From Terriglobia bacterium (lineage in GTDB: Bacteria > Acidobacteriota > Terriglobia > 20CM-2-55-15), in contig DASXLG010000338.1 of assembly GCA_036496425.1 (NCBI GenBank), positions 1 to 42,277 of the forward strand: a stretch of 42,277 nucleotides of DNA, read 5' to 3'. A model generated the notes under the pieces. The model ran no database searches and was not told the DNA's origin. It saw only the letters and a list, made by a program, of their open reading frames with translations. This document shows positions 31,789-40,687 of the stretch, one piece after another. Each line of letters starts with the position of its first letter. Within the stretch, counting starts at the first letter, position 1. The translations under genes were made by a program, and so were the position numbers.

Positions 31789-32500
31789 CTGAAGAATCCG
31801 ACGGCATGGGACTGCGGACAAGGCGGATATATTCCACGTCGGAGGTGACAATCAGACCGTCTTCGATCATCGATTCGATCGTAGGCATCGCCTGGTCGAG
31901 TTTCTCCGCCGATTCGATCACCGAAACCATCACGGGCAGGTCGTGCGACAGGTGAAACGCGCCTTGCTTATGCGTCTCGCCGGTCAGGCCGTAACTCATA
32001 ATGCCCCGGTAAACCGTGGCGCCCGCGATGTCCATCATGCGGAGTTGCTTGACGATCGCGTCATACAAAGGTTCACCGTTCCACTTGTCGCCTTCGTTCA
32101 TATAGATTTGCAGCAGTTTTCCCTTGCCCTGCTGTTTCTGGTGGGACCGCGTGGATTCCTCTGTTTTCCCCTGCATGGCGGACTTGACGATTATTGTGTC
32201 GTGAATTTCGACCAGGCCATCCGTCACCATGTCGTATATCGTCGGCAGCAAAGCGTTAACTTTATCTTCGCTCTCCACAAACTCGACACGAATCGGCAGG
32301 TGTTCCGTCAGCAGTTCCGTCCGTGTCGTGTGCATCACGTGGTGCGGGCCGAAGCCTGCCAGCGCCCGGCTCGCGGTGGCACCCGCAACCCCCTTGTGCA
32401 TGAGATAGGTCAGAACCGCCTCATACAGGGGCTGCATGTGATACTGGGTGTCTTCGTTGACATAAATGGTGACTTTCTTTGCCGAGCCTTTCTGAAGCAT
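31778..32500 (-). CDS. tandem DUF190 (PII-like) protein linked to fluoride efflux
   Basis: The product is 240 residues. ATG 32500 has GGGAG 5 bp upstream; the in-frame GTG at 32506 is too close to it. The two DUF190 domains are about residues 6-105 (VTIYVNEDTQYHMQPLYEAV, ASRALAGFGPHHVMHTTRTE) and 125-225 (LQIYMNEGDKWNGEPLYDAI, GATVYRGIMSYGLTGETHKQ), joined by a Lys/Gln/Ser linker. DUF190 proteins are often encoded beside or fused to CrcB and have a PII-like fold, so they may sense or regulate. The gene lies 13 bp after crcB. Confidence 0.9.
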   Translation of the reverse strand: MLQKGSAKKVTIYVNEDTQYHMQPLYEAVLTYLMHKGVAGATASRALAGFGPHHVMHTTRTELLTEHLPIRVEFVESEDKVNALLPTIYDMVTDGLVEIHDTIIVKSAMQGKTEESTRSHQKQQGKGKLLQIYMNEGDKWNGEPLYDAIVKQLRMMDIAGATVYRGIMSYGLTGETHKQGAFHLSHDLPVMVSVIESAEKLDQAMPTIESMIEDGLIVTSDVEYIRLVRSPMPSDSSDAN

Positions 32501-32513
32501 GATCACTCCCGAG

Positions 32514-32867
32514 TCATTTGACGATCGCGGAACCGAGCCAAACCGCGAGATACCCGAGCGCGACGCTTCCGACCACGTTGATCAATCCCATCCACATCGC
32601 ACCGGCTTGTACGGCCTGAAATGTCTCGTATTCGAAGCTGGAAAACGTCGTATACCCTCCGAGGAAACCTACCACCAGCAGAAGCCGCCAATTCGGATTT
32701 GCCAGCCGCTGGGTCAAGAGCGTCATCATCAGACCAATTAAAAACGAGCCTGTTATGTTGATGACCATCGTGCCCAGTGAAGGAAAACGACCACCGGCTT
32801 TCTCCGCAATCGCGGTGCCAATCACATAGCGCGCAAGAGCGCCACCGCCACCGCCGAACAGCACCAT
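32514..32867 (-). CDS. crcB: CrcB/Fluc fluoride channel
   Basis: The product is 117 residues, four membrane helices. ATG 32867 opens MVLFGGGGGALARYVIG; the upstream in-frame part encodes the riboswitch in another role. Family motifs are present: ARYVIG, GTMVINITGSFLIGL, GGYTTFSSFEYE. The protein forms dual-topology dimers that let fluoride leave the cell and protects enolase and pyrophosphatase. It is the first gene of the crcB-DUF190-cytochrome unit under a fluoride riboswitch. Confidence 0.94.
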   Translation of the reverse strand: MVLFGGGGGALARYVIGTAIAEKAGGRFPSLGTMVINITGSFLIGLMMTLLTQRLANPNWRLLLVVGFLGGYTTFSSFEYETFQAVQAGAMWMGLINVVGSVALGYLAVWLGSAIVK

Positions 32868-32927
32868 GAGATATCTATCCAATGCCAGGCGTCTCCAGGA
32901 TTTTGACTTGAAACGGCTGTGATAACC

Positions 32928-33003
32928 GGAAGGGCTCCCACAGCACGAACTGTAGGAGTTATTGGCTGCGTGGGCAGCATTAAGCGAACTCCACCGCTGG
33001 CGG
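32928..33003 (-). promoter_or_regulatory. fluoride riboswitch (crcB RNA motif)
   Basis: On the minus strand the aptamer runs from about 33000 (GCGGTGGAGTTCGC, TTAATGCTGCC) to ACTCCTAC near 32952, closely matching the crcB motif. The 3' part CTCCTACAG can pair with CTGTGGGAG about 6 bases further on, giving the hairpin of an expression platform. A promoter TTGCGG-18 bp-TATATT (33034 to 33005) places the transcript start right before the aptamer. The gene starts 60 bp below it. Fluoride binding would release expression of crcB. Confidence 0.82.
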
Positions 33004-33103
33004 AAATATACGACATTGTCCGAGCTCACCGCAAATGGAGACCCTGAAGATGTCGCGATTTTTCCCAAAAGTGAGTATCGTACCTGCGGGAAAGGAGCAA
33101 GCT

Positions 33104-34021
33104 ATGGAAGAAGAGAAAATCAAGATCCCCGCGGAGGCGGTGGAACTGTATTCACGTTACATTCACGGTGAAATCGATCGCCGCGAGTTCTTCAGTAAAG
33201 TCTCACGATTCGCGATCGCCGGCCTTTCAACAGCGGCAATTGTCGAAAGGTTGATGCCGAATTATGCGCTGGGGCAGCAGATTCGGAAGGATGACGAGCG
33301 CATCAAAGCAAGTTACGAAACCATTCCGTCGCCGAATGGCAACGGCTATATCCGGGGCTATTTCGTCCGGCCGTTCAGCCAGGATACGCGCGCCGCGGCG
33401 GCGACAAAACTGCCCGCCGTTCTTGTGATACACGAAAATCGAGGATTGAATCCGCACACCGAGGATGTTGCACGGCGGTTTGCGCTGGAGAATTTCATCG
33501 CCTTTGCTCCGGACGCGCTGACGACCGTTGGAGGTTATCCGAGCGACGACTACAAGGGCGGCCAGTTGTTTAACGGGATCAATAAACCCAAGCTGACCCA
33601 GGATTTTGCCGCCTGTGCGCAATGGTTGAAGTCTCATGCCCTCTCCAGCGGGAAAGTCTGCGTCACCGGTTTCTGTTTTGGCGGCGGCGCGTCGAATACG
33701 CTAGCGACGCTGCTGGGCCCGGACCTCGCGGCGGCTGCTCCGTTTTATGGCGCCGCGCCTGCAGCGGCGGAGGTGGCGAAAATCAAGGCGGCGATATTGG
33801 TGCACCACGGAGCGCTGGACACGCAGACGGCCGGCGCCTGGCCCGCGTTTGAAGCGGAACTGAAGAAAAACAACGTTCCGTGCGAAGGCCACATCTGGCC
33901 AAACTCAGTGCATGGTTTCTTCAATGACGCCACGCCCGAACGCTACAACAAAGTCACGGCTCCCCAGGCCTGGAGTCGAACCATCGAGTGGTTCAATCAG
34001 TACGCCCGCGCCGCATCTTAG
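33104..34021 (+). CDS. dienelactone hydrolase-family protein, Tat-type N-terminus
   Basis: The product is 305 residues. AAAGGAG lies 6 bp before ATG 33104, deciding it over starts further upstream. Near residue 25 is a twin-arginine-like RREFFSKVSRFAIAGLSTAA, so export is likely. The alpha/beta hydrolase body has the nucleophile motif GFCFGGG (Cys nucleophile, about 189-195), the aspartate region HHGALDTQT and the histidine SVHGFF (about 268). It probably hydrolyses an ester or lactone; the natural substrate is unknown. Its stop is directly followed by a hairpin. Confidence 0.92.
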   Translation: MEEEKIKIPAEAVELYSRYIHGEIDRREFFSKVSRFAIAGLSTAAIVERLMPNYALGQQIRKDDERIKASYETIPSPNGNGYIRGYFVRPFSQDTRAAAATKLPAVLVIHENRGLNPHTEDVARRFALENFIAFAPDALTTVGGYPSDDYKGGQLFNGINKPKLTQDFAACAQWLKSHALSSGKVCVTGFCFGGGASNTLATLLGPDLAAAAPFYGAAPAAAEVAKIKAAILVHHGALDTQTAGAWPAFEAELKKNNVPCEGHIWPNSVHGFFNDATPERYNKVTAPQAWSRTIEWFNQYARAAS

Positions 34022-34062
34022 AATTGAGGATTGGCCGGATTCGTCCGGCCAATCCTCAATTC
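34021..34062 (+). terminator. hairpin terminator or palindrome after hydrolase gene
   Basis: Two perfect 19-bp arms (GAATTGAGGATTGGCCGGA and its complement) close over a TTCG tetraloop, starting on the last base of the stop codon. There is no T-run, so termination strength is uncertain. Confidence 0.75.
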
Positions 34063-34172
34063 CAACAGGTTTGGCTTGACCTTCCGCTTCATATAGACAA
34101 TGATTCGCAACTATTTCACGCGATCCTTATGCAGGATTTTGTACTGGTTCTTGTTTGGTTGAAGGGGGATGA

Positions 34173-37100
34173 ATGAAAAAATGTATTGGAGCAATCATAC
34201 TGCTATGTCTTGTGGGTTTCTGCCTGAACGGTTTCGGCCAGTCGGCAAACTCCATTATTGGAGGAACGGTACAGGATGTTTCGGGGGCGCTGATTCCGGG
34301 AGTGACGGTCACGGCGACCAATACCGGCACGGGAGTCGTCAATACGGCGGTGTCGAACGAATCGGGAACGTATCAGTTTCCCAGTCTCCAGCCGGGAACT
34401 TATAAGCTGCAGGCTGAATTGCCCGGGTTCGCGATCTCGGTTGTGAACAATTACGCGCTCGGTGGATCGGCGCAGGCGACGGTCAACTTTTCGCTACAGG
34501 TCGGTGCGACCACTACGGTTGTGGACGTCACAACCACGGCCGATGCTGCTTTGACGACGGCATCCAATTCCATAGGAGCGGTCCTGCCCGAGTACAAAGT
34601 TCGCGATCTGCCGCTGGCGACGCGCGACGTCTTCGGCCTTGTTGCGACCACGGCTGGCGTGCAGTCGAGCGGCGGCTTCACCGGAAACTTTGCGGGAGGC
34701 CGCCTGAGTGCCGTCAATACGACCCGCGACGGCATCAGCGTGACTGAAGGACGGTTTGAGAACGGCGCCTTCTCCGGCACGTATACGAGTCCCGATCTGG
34801 TCGAAGAAGTGAAAGTCGTCGTGGCTCCGATAGACGCCGAAACCTCCCGTGGTTCCGGCCAGGTCGCCATGGTAACGCGTTCGGGAACCAACCAGTACCG
34901 CGGCAGTCTGTTCTGGGTCAACCATAACTCCCTCATGGACTCCAGCAGCTGGTTCAACAATTTTGCCGGCGCCTCGAAGGATTACGATAACCGCAATCAG
35001 TTCGGCGGCCGCCTCGGCGGTCCGATACAAAAGAACAAGGCATTCTTTTTCTTCCTTTACGAAGGACAGCGCGATCTGAAAAGGCAGCAGGCTGCGGGCA
35101 ATACGCTCACGGATATGGCCAGAAGCGGCATTTACAGGTATTGGCCGGGAGTCGACAATGCCAATGCCGCGGCCCTCAATCCCTCGGTCAACCGCAGCGG
35201 AGTACCTGTAATGCCGACCGGCGCTACCGGTCCCTTAGCCGCGGTTGATGTTTTCGGTAACTGTACGTTCCAGGGAGCTCCGGTTGCAAATTGCCGCTCC
35301 GTGCATGATCCGCTTCGTCCCGCAATCGACAACAGTGCATATATGCAGGAAACCCTCCGCCGCATGCCGTCTCCCAACGATTTCGTGACAGGGGGTGACG
35401 GTTTGAACACGGCAAGCATTCGCTTCACCCGCCGTGTCGAAGGCCTGGACCTGGCAAATGGAAACGGAACCGACGTCAATCGCGATCAGTTCAATACACG
35501 GCTGGATTACAACTTCAATTCGAGAAACAAGCTCAGCCTGATTGCAACCAAAGAACATACCTGGGGCGGCGCCGCCCAGGCCGGCCAGCGCGCCTGGCCG
35601 AACGGTTTTGACGGAATTGCAAAGAAGCATCCCGATCTGTATGCGTTCACCTTTACTTCGACGCTATCCAGCAATTTGCTGAACGAGTTTCGTATCGGCC
35701 GCAAACGGACAATCAATAGTCAGGATGCACCGGCCAATCGATCCGATGCGATCGGTAAGCAAGCTCTCCAATTCGAACCGGTCACGAACGGTATCATCTA
35801 TTCGATAACTCCAACGGAATGGACGTCGTTCGATAAATACGGCGGCTTCGGCGTCTGGCGTTTCCAGGCCAGTCCGACATACACCATTGGCGATGACCTG
35901 AGCTGGACTCACGGCAAACATGCTTTCAAAGGCGGTGTCGAATGGCGTCGCGTCAGTTCCTACGGACATGGCGATTCCAATAACACGCCGCTCGTCTCCC
36001 TGGGCGCCGGGAGCTCTCCGGTATCCGTCATCGATGCGACGAATGGCATGAGCGCGAATAACCAGGCGGCTGCACGCAACCTGCTGACCGATCTTTCCGG
36101 ATCGGTCGCCTCGATCAACGAAGCCTTCGGTATCTTGAGCCCGGCCAATACGTTGTTGCAGGGGCCGCCGGCGGTGCCTTTCAAATTATTCGGACAAATC
36201 CAGAGCGAGATGAGCGTCTACATGAAGGACGATTGGAAGTTCCGTCCGGATTTGACACTCAACCTCGGAATGCACTGGGAATATTTTGGCCAGCCATACG
36301 AACAGCACGGTCTCGACGCAAGAGTGATCGGCGGCGAAAGCGCATTTGCAAATGTCAGTTGTACTTCCGATATCGGAAATCCAAACTTTGTGAGCACGTG
36401 CAGCAATCTGGCTCAAGTGCAGTTTGTGGGCAAGAATTCGACGAATCCGAATATTACGACCAACCTCAAGGGCAACGATTACAACAATTACGCTCCTGCT
36501 GCCGGTTTCAGCTGGAGTCTGCCGTGGTTCGGAAAGGGAAAGACAGTCCTGCGCTCCGGATTCGGCATCAGCTATGAAGGGTCGTTGCGCAACTTCATCA
36601 CTGTGGATAGCACCGTCGGCACAGTCCCGGGCATGACACTGATCTCTTCGGGCGGGACGGGAGTCACCTACACGCCCAATACCTTTACCTCGCTATCGAC
36701 CGTCAGCCTCCCGATTCCGTTTCCCGTGGGGACTCCCGCCAGCGCTCCTTTTACCGTTCCGACTACCGATCGAACACTGACAATCGGCACCTACGACCAC
36801 GTTTCACCCTACACGGAGAACTGGAATCTCGAAATTCAGCGCGAAGTTGCGAGGAATACAACGATCGAAGTCCGTTATATCGGCACGAAAGGCACGAAGT
36901 TGTGGGGAACGGTAAATATGAACCAGATCGATGCCCTGCACCACAATCCCGACCTGTTCAATGCATTTAATGCGGTCCGCGCCGGCGGTGATTCCGCCCT
37001 CCTGACGCAGATGATGATGGGAATGAATCTCGGGGGCACGGGTTCCTGTACCGTTAACGGCACCACCTGCACCGGCGCCAATGCGGTACGTCTGAACACG

Positions 37101-38108
37101 ACAACCCGCACCCAGTTGGCCAACGGCAGCGTCGGCGCATTTGTGAGTACGCTGAACACGATCAATACAGGTTCAGGCAGTTCGTCGACCGGAGCCGTGC
37201 TGCGCAAGAACGGCTTCCCGGAAAACTACATAGTCCCAGATCCTCAGTACAATGGGGTGAGCCTGTTGGGCAATCCCGGAAGTTCGACTTATCACTCCAT
37301 GCAGATCCAGATGACCCGGCGGCTCGCGAAGGGCTTTACGAATACAACCACGTGGACCTGGAGCAAGGCGCTTGGCGAAGCGGAAACCGATAGCGGCACC
37401 ACCTACCGCGATCCGACCCGCCGCGCAATCGACAAGCGGTTGCTCAGCTACGATCACGCTCAGCAGATCACCAGCAACGGCACGTACGAACTGCCGTTCG
37501 GAACCAACCACTTTCTGCTTGGCTCGGCTCCCGGCTGGGTTCAGGAGATTGTCGGAAAATGGCAGATGGGCGGCATTTTGAACTTCAACTCCGGCGACCC
37601 TCTGACCGTCACGTCCAGCACTCAGACCATCAGCAACGTGAACGATCTGCCGAATATCCTGGGCGCGTTCCCGAAAAGTACCGGGAAAGTAACCAAGGTT
37701 GTCAATGGCGTCGTTTATCTCAATGGTTATTCACAGATCACGGATCCGTACCTCAGTCAGGTGACGTCCGTCAACACTTTGAATACGGCTTTCAGCAACA
37801 AGGCGATTACGGACCCGAGTGGAAACGTCGTCCTGGTGAATCCCCAGCCGGGACAAGTGGGCAGCCTGGGCCTGACCTATCTCAAGGGGCCGTCAAGCAT
37901 TCAGTTGGATATGAATATGGTCAAACGGTTTCCTATTCACGAGACCATGAACTTCGAATTTCGGGTGGATGCGCTCAATATCCTGAACCATCCCAATTTC
38001 GGGGATCCTAATGTCAACATCGACTCGACAGGCGCTTCCGGATTCGGCCGTATCACCAGCGCCACCGGCGCCCGCACGTTCGTGTTCAACACCCGCGTGA
38101 ATTTCTGA
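34173..38108 (+). CDS. Oar-like TonB-dependent receptor
   Basis: The product is 1311 residues, ATG 34173 preceded by GAAGGGGG. The signal peptide ends near GFGQ. The carboxypeptidase-regulatory-like domain (about 24-115: GGTVQDVSGALIPGVTVTAT, YQFPSLQPGTYKLQAELPG) is followed by a plug (VRDLPLATRDVFGLVATTAG, TTRDGISVTEGRFENG) and a long barrel ending NTRVNF. Its N-terminal half is very like the receptor at the left edge, which points to duplication. It transports an unknown ligand across the outer membrane. Confidence 0.94.
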   Translation: MKKCIGAIILLCLVGFCLNGFGQSANSIIGGTVQDVSGALIPGVTVTATNTGTGVVNTAVSNESGTYQFPSLQPGTYKLQAELPGFAISVVNNYALGGSAQATVNFSLQVGATTTVVDVTTTADAALTTASNSIGAVLPEYKVRDLPLATRDVFGLVATTAGVQSSGGFTGNFAGGRLSAVNTTRDGISVTEGRFENGAFSGTYTSPDLVEEVKVVVAPIDAETSRGSGQVAMVTRSGTNQYRGSLFWVNHNSLMDSSSWFNNFAGASKDYDNRNQFGGRLGGPIQKNKAFFFFLYEGQRDLKRQQAAGNTLTDMARSGIYRYWPGVDNANAAALNPSVNRSGVPVMPTGATGPLAAVDVFGNCTFQGAPVANCRSVHDPLRPAIDNSAYMQETLRRMPSPNDFVTGGDGLNTASIRFTRRVEGLDLANGNGTDVNRDQFNTRLDYNFNSRNKLSLIATKEHTWGGAAQAGQRAWPNGFDGIAKKHPDLYAFTFTSTLSSNLLNEFRIGRKRTINSQDAPANRSDAIGKQALQFEPVTNGIIYSITPTEWTSFDKYGGFGVWRFQASPTYTIGDDLSWTHGKHAFKGGVEWRRVSSYGHGDSNNTPLVSLGAGSSPVSVIDATNGMSANNQAAARNLLTDLSGSVASINEAFGILSPANTLLQGPPAVPFKLFGQIQSEMSVYMKDDWKFRPDLTLNLGMHWEYFGQPYEQHGLDARVIGGESAFANVSCTSDIGNPNFVSTCSNLAQVQFVGKNSTNPNITTNLKGNDYNNYAPAAGFSWSLPWFGKGKTVLRSGFGISYEGSLRNFITVDSTVGTVPGMTLISSGGTGVTYTPNTFTSLSTVSLPIPFPVGTPASAPFTVPTTDRTLTIGTYDHVSPYTENWNLEIQREVARNTTIEVRYIGTKGTKLWGTVNMNQIDALHHNPDLFNAFNAVRAGGDSALLTQMMMGMNLGGTGSCTVNGTTCTGANAVRLNTTTRTQLANGSVGAFVSTLNTINTGSGSSSTGAVLRKNGFPENYIVPDPQYNGVSLLGNPGSSTYHSMQIQMTRRLAKGFTNTTTWTWSKALGEAETDSGTTYRDPTRRAIDKRLLSYDHAQQITSNGTYELPFGTNHFLLGSAPGWVQEIVGKWQMGGILNFNSGDPLTVTSSTQTISNVNDLPNILGAFPKSTGKVTKVVNGVVYLNGYSQITDPYLSQVTSVNTLNTAFSNKAITDPSGNVVLVNPQPGQVGSLGLTYLKGPSSIQLDMNMVKRFPIHETMNFEFRVDALNILNHPNFGDPNVNIDSTGASGFGRITSATGARTFVFNTRVNF

Positions 38109-38112
38109 AAAA

Positions 38113-38203
38113 TTTAGCCGCAGATGACGCGGATGACGCAGATGGGGCCCAAACGAACTTTGGAGGCGCCCCATCTGCGTCATCCGCGTCATCTGCGGCT
38201 AAA
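38113..38203. repeat. long intergenic palindrome, GATGACGCG class
   Basis: Perfect arms of about 35 bp (38113-38148 and 38168-38203), built from near-copies of the 9-mer GATGACGCG, flank a 19-base loop between convergent genes. Probably a bidirectional terminator or repeat element. Confidence 0.92.
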
Positions 38204-38210
38204 AAGGTAT

Positions 38211-38543
38211 TCAGCGCAAATGATGCAGGTAAGCGATCAAATCCCGGACTTCCTGATCCTGAAGCCGGCCCTTGAAAGCCGGCATGGTTCTCAAACCTTC
38301 GATAATCACCATCCGAACCTGATCGTCTGTTGCGGGGGCGCCGCTCGGTAAAGTCTTCGCGTCGAACAGGCCGTTGAGTTTCGGCGGCTGTTTCAACAGA
38401 TCAGGAGGCGGTGTTTCATGACAGGGAGCACAATGGAGCTGGAAAAGTTCCCTTCCCTGCCGCTCGTCGCCACTGGTTGAAGGTTTGGAACAGGCCGCGA
38501 GAAATGAAGCCGCTAACAAGGCCCACGCGAATTTAGTCGCCAT
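38211..38543 (-). CDS. class I cytochrome c lipoprotein
   Basis: The product is 110 residues. ATG 38543 lies inside the end of the Sco gene (11-bp overlap). The signal ends in lipobox LAAC. The haem site is CAPCHETPPP; the distal ligand is probably the Met in GLRTMPAFKGRL; the C-terminal helix is DLIAYLHHL. It passes electrons outside the inner membrane, likely in the same pathway as the Sco and propeller proteins encoded upstream in the operon. Confidence 0.92.
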   Translation of the reverse strand: MATKFAWALLAASFLAACSKPSTSGDERQGRELFQLHCAPCHETPPPDLLKQPPKLNGLFDAKTLPSGAPATDDQVRMVIIEGLRTMPAFKGRLQDQEVRDLIAYLHHLR

Positions 38544-39396
38544 GCGCGGAGGATGAATGCGCCGCCTGCCGGAGCGCATCTTCCAATTCGGGAGCCGTCC
38601 AGTCGGCGGACCAGTATTTGGAAACGGTCCCGTCCGGTCCAATCAAAACAATGTTCATCGTGTGAGAGATCTGATTGTCCTCTTCAATATAGACAAGGCC
38701 GAACGCATTCGCCACCTCCCGCAGCTTGTCCGGCTTGGCGGAAGCGAAGTCCCAGTGCGAAAACCCGGAAGCATCGTCGCGAAGATATGCGAGCCCATAT
38801 TTCCGCATAATGGGTGGCGTGTCGTATTCAGAATCGAAACTCACCGTCACCAGGTGCGTGCGCGCATAATCCTCAGGCGTTTTGGCAAGGTCGTCCTGAA
38901 TCCTCGCGAACTGACTTGTCAGCCGCGGACAAAACTCGGGCAACGGACAGCGCGTATAGATAAATGTCATCAGGACAGCCTTGCCCTTGAAATCCGCCAG
39001 GTGAAACGGCTTGCCGTCCTGATCGATCAATTCCAGATTCGGCACGTGCTCGCCGGGTTTCAGCATGTGAACAACCGGCGGTGCGGAATTTGCTCCGCCA
39101 CGTTGAGTGATGCGGACTCCGCTGAGCCAGTAGTCGCTTCCGTCGCGAAGGACGGAAACCTTGGCATCGATGACATCACCGGGCCTCAGCCCGCTGGCGT
39201 CGCTGGACTGTTTGACCTTATAGGGCATGATCATACCAGGCATGAAACCGGGAATGTCGCCGTGTCTGACGACGATCATCTTCCCGGCCGGATCGCTCTG
39301 AATGACCTGCCCATGGAGTTGAAACTCACGCGTCGCGGGCTTGCAGGCCGCGACGAGCAGAACTGAAAAAACAAACAGACAGCTGCGTTTCATCAC
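38533..39396 (-). CDS. Sco1/SenC-family copper chaperone with CusF-like domain
   Basis: The product is 287 residues, lipobox LVAAC. Residues about 25-100 form a CusF-like copper-binding domain (FQLHGQVIQSDPAGKMIVVR HGD region, GFMPGMIMPYKV). A Sco thioredoxin fold follows (about 110-280). Its copper cysteines are in TRCPLPEFCP (about 146-153), a C-x5-C spacing instead of the usual C-x3-C, with the metal His in QISHTMNIV (about 241). Sco proteins load copper into cytochrome oxidase. The ATG overlaps the preceding stop (ATGA), so the operon is translationally coupled. Confidence 0.92.
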   Translation of the reverse strand: MMKRSCLFVFSVLLVAACKPATREFQLHGQVIQSDPAGKMIVVRHGDIPGFMPGMIMPYKVKQSSDASGLRPGDVIDAKVSVLRDGSDYWLSGVRITQRGGANSAPPVVHMLKPGEHVPNLELIDQDGKPFHLADFKGKAVLMTFIYTRCPLPEFCPRLTSQFARIQDDLAKTPEDYARTHLVTVSFDSEYDTPPIMRKYGLAYLRDDASGFSHWDFASAKPDKLREVANAFGLVYIEEDNQISHTMNIVLIGPDGTVSKYWSADWTAPELEDALRQAAHSSSAHGD

Positions 39397-40541
39397 CGCA
39401 TGACCCCCGTGTGACCCAAAGAATAGCGTCCGGGCTGCGGCCAGATCGTCAAACCGTGCGGTTCCGTGCCGACGGCGATCGTTTTGACTGCGCCCGAGGC
39501 CGTGTCGATGGCATACACGACTTTATCGAAGCGGCCGGACAACCAGAGCGTTTTGCCGTCAGCGCTGACGTTCCCCATATCCGGACTGCCCCCGCCGGGA
39601 ATCGTCCAGGTCTTCTCAATCTTGCGGGTCGCAAAGTCGATCACCGAGATCGTGCCCGGGCCCTTGGCCTTCACGTCGCCCATATGGGTGCCGCGGTTTG
39701 TCACATAAAGCTTCTTGCCGTCGCGGCTCGGATAAAGGCCGTGCGCGCCGCGTCCGGTCGGAATGAACGCCAACTGTTTGAAGGTCTGAGCATCGATGAC
39801 GTAGACGCCGTCGGCTTCCATATCGGCCACGAAAAATACTTTGCCGTCGGGAGCAATACGGATGTCCTGAGGCATGCTATGCCCGATCACGCCGGGAGTA
39901 GCGTCGGGACGCGCCAGCCTCAAATAGCTCACAACTTTGCGCTGCTTCAGATCGATCTTCGCGAGGCCGCCGCCGGAAAACTCGCAGGTGAAGACAGCGT
40001 AGGTTCCATCGATCGCAAAATCCGCGTGATTGACGCCGGAACATTGCGGCGTTGCGACGTTGTACTGCATCGCCATCGTGTGCGGATCGCGAAATTCAAG
40101 ACGCTTCAAAGCTTCGGCCACCACGATCGCCGACTTGCCGTCTGGCGTGAAATAGAGGTTGTATGCATCCGGCACTTTGACGGTCGTACCGGGTTTCCCG
40201 GTCTTCGGATCGATCGGAACCAGAATCCCCGACCGCCCGCGCTCTGCGCTTCCGGCAATCCACAACGTCTTCAAATCCCACGAAGGAATCACATGCTGGG
40301 GATTTCCACCCGTAACGAAATGATCGACCACCTGAAAGGTCGCCGGATCGATCACATAAACATCACCCGACTTCACATTGGGAACATAGACGCGGTTGAG
40401 GGCACCCGCTGTGGCAGGACTCATTTTGCCGGTGACCGACTCGCTGTAAACATTGTGGGGGTCGATGACCGGCGGCATTCCGGGCGCATTCTGGGCAAAA
40501 AGAGCGAAAAGAAAATATGCGAATAAGAGAGTGGAAGACAT
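39393..40541 (-). CDS. secreted YVTN beta-propeller protein
   Basis: The product is 382 residues with signal peptide MSSTLLFAYFLFALFAQNAP. The propeller blades repeat elements such as VYVPNVKSGDVYVIDPATFQ, VFFVADMEADGVYVIDAQTF and WLSGRFDKVVYAIDTASGAV. It resembles cytochrome cd1-type or YncE propellers but no haem d1 ligands can be named. It starts the operon with the Sco and cytochrome c genes, implying a role in extracytoplasmic redox or metal handling. GAGGAA precedes the ATG at 40541. Confidence 0.9.
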   Translation of the reverse strand: MSSTLLFAYFLFALFAQNAPGMPPVIDPHNVYSESVTGKMSPATAGALNRVYVPNVKSGDVYVIDPATFQVVDHFVTGGNPQHVIPSWDLKTLWIAGSAERGRSGILVPIDPKTGKPGTTVKVPDAYNLYFTPDGKSAIVVAEALKRLEFRDPHTMAMQYNVATPQCSGVNHADFAIDGTYAVFTCEFSGGGLAKIDLKQRKVVSYLRLARPDATPGVIGHSMPQDIRIAPDGKVFFVADMEADGVYVIDAQTFKQLAFIPTGRGAHGLYPSRDGKKLYVTNRGTHMGDVKAKGPGTISVIDFATRKIEKTWTIPGGGSPDMGNVSADGKTLWLSGRFDKVVYAIDTASGAVKTIAVGTEPHGLTIWPQPGRYSLGHTGVMR

Positions 40542-40604
40542 CGACGCAGTTCCTCATTCACGATCGTATCAAAGGAACGAAACCACGAGAGGCAGAAAAC
40601 ACTC

Positions 40605-40684
40605 ATTGCAACATTGCATCATTGGAAGTTGTTTCATTTTAAATATAAGAAATGCAGCAACTTCCATTGATGCAATGTTGCAAT
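40605..40684. repeat. long intergenic palindrome, ATTGGAAG class
   Basis: Two 27-bp arms (40605-40631 and 40658-40684) differ at one base and flank an A/T-rich loop, just after the PepSY gene stop. The arm ATTGCAAC-ATTGCATC-ATTGGAAG is three near 8-mers. It resembles the unit at 31222. Confidence 0.92.
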
Positions 40685-40687
40685 ACA

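Noticed and set aside
39411-40526. 371-codon plus-strand frame opposite the beta-propeller gene
   Set aside because: His/Arg/Asp-rich antisense shadow; the minus strand has a signal peptide, propeller blades and operon overlap.
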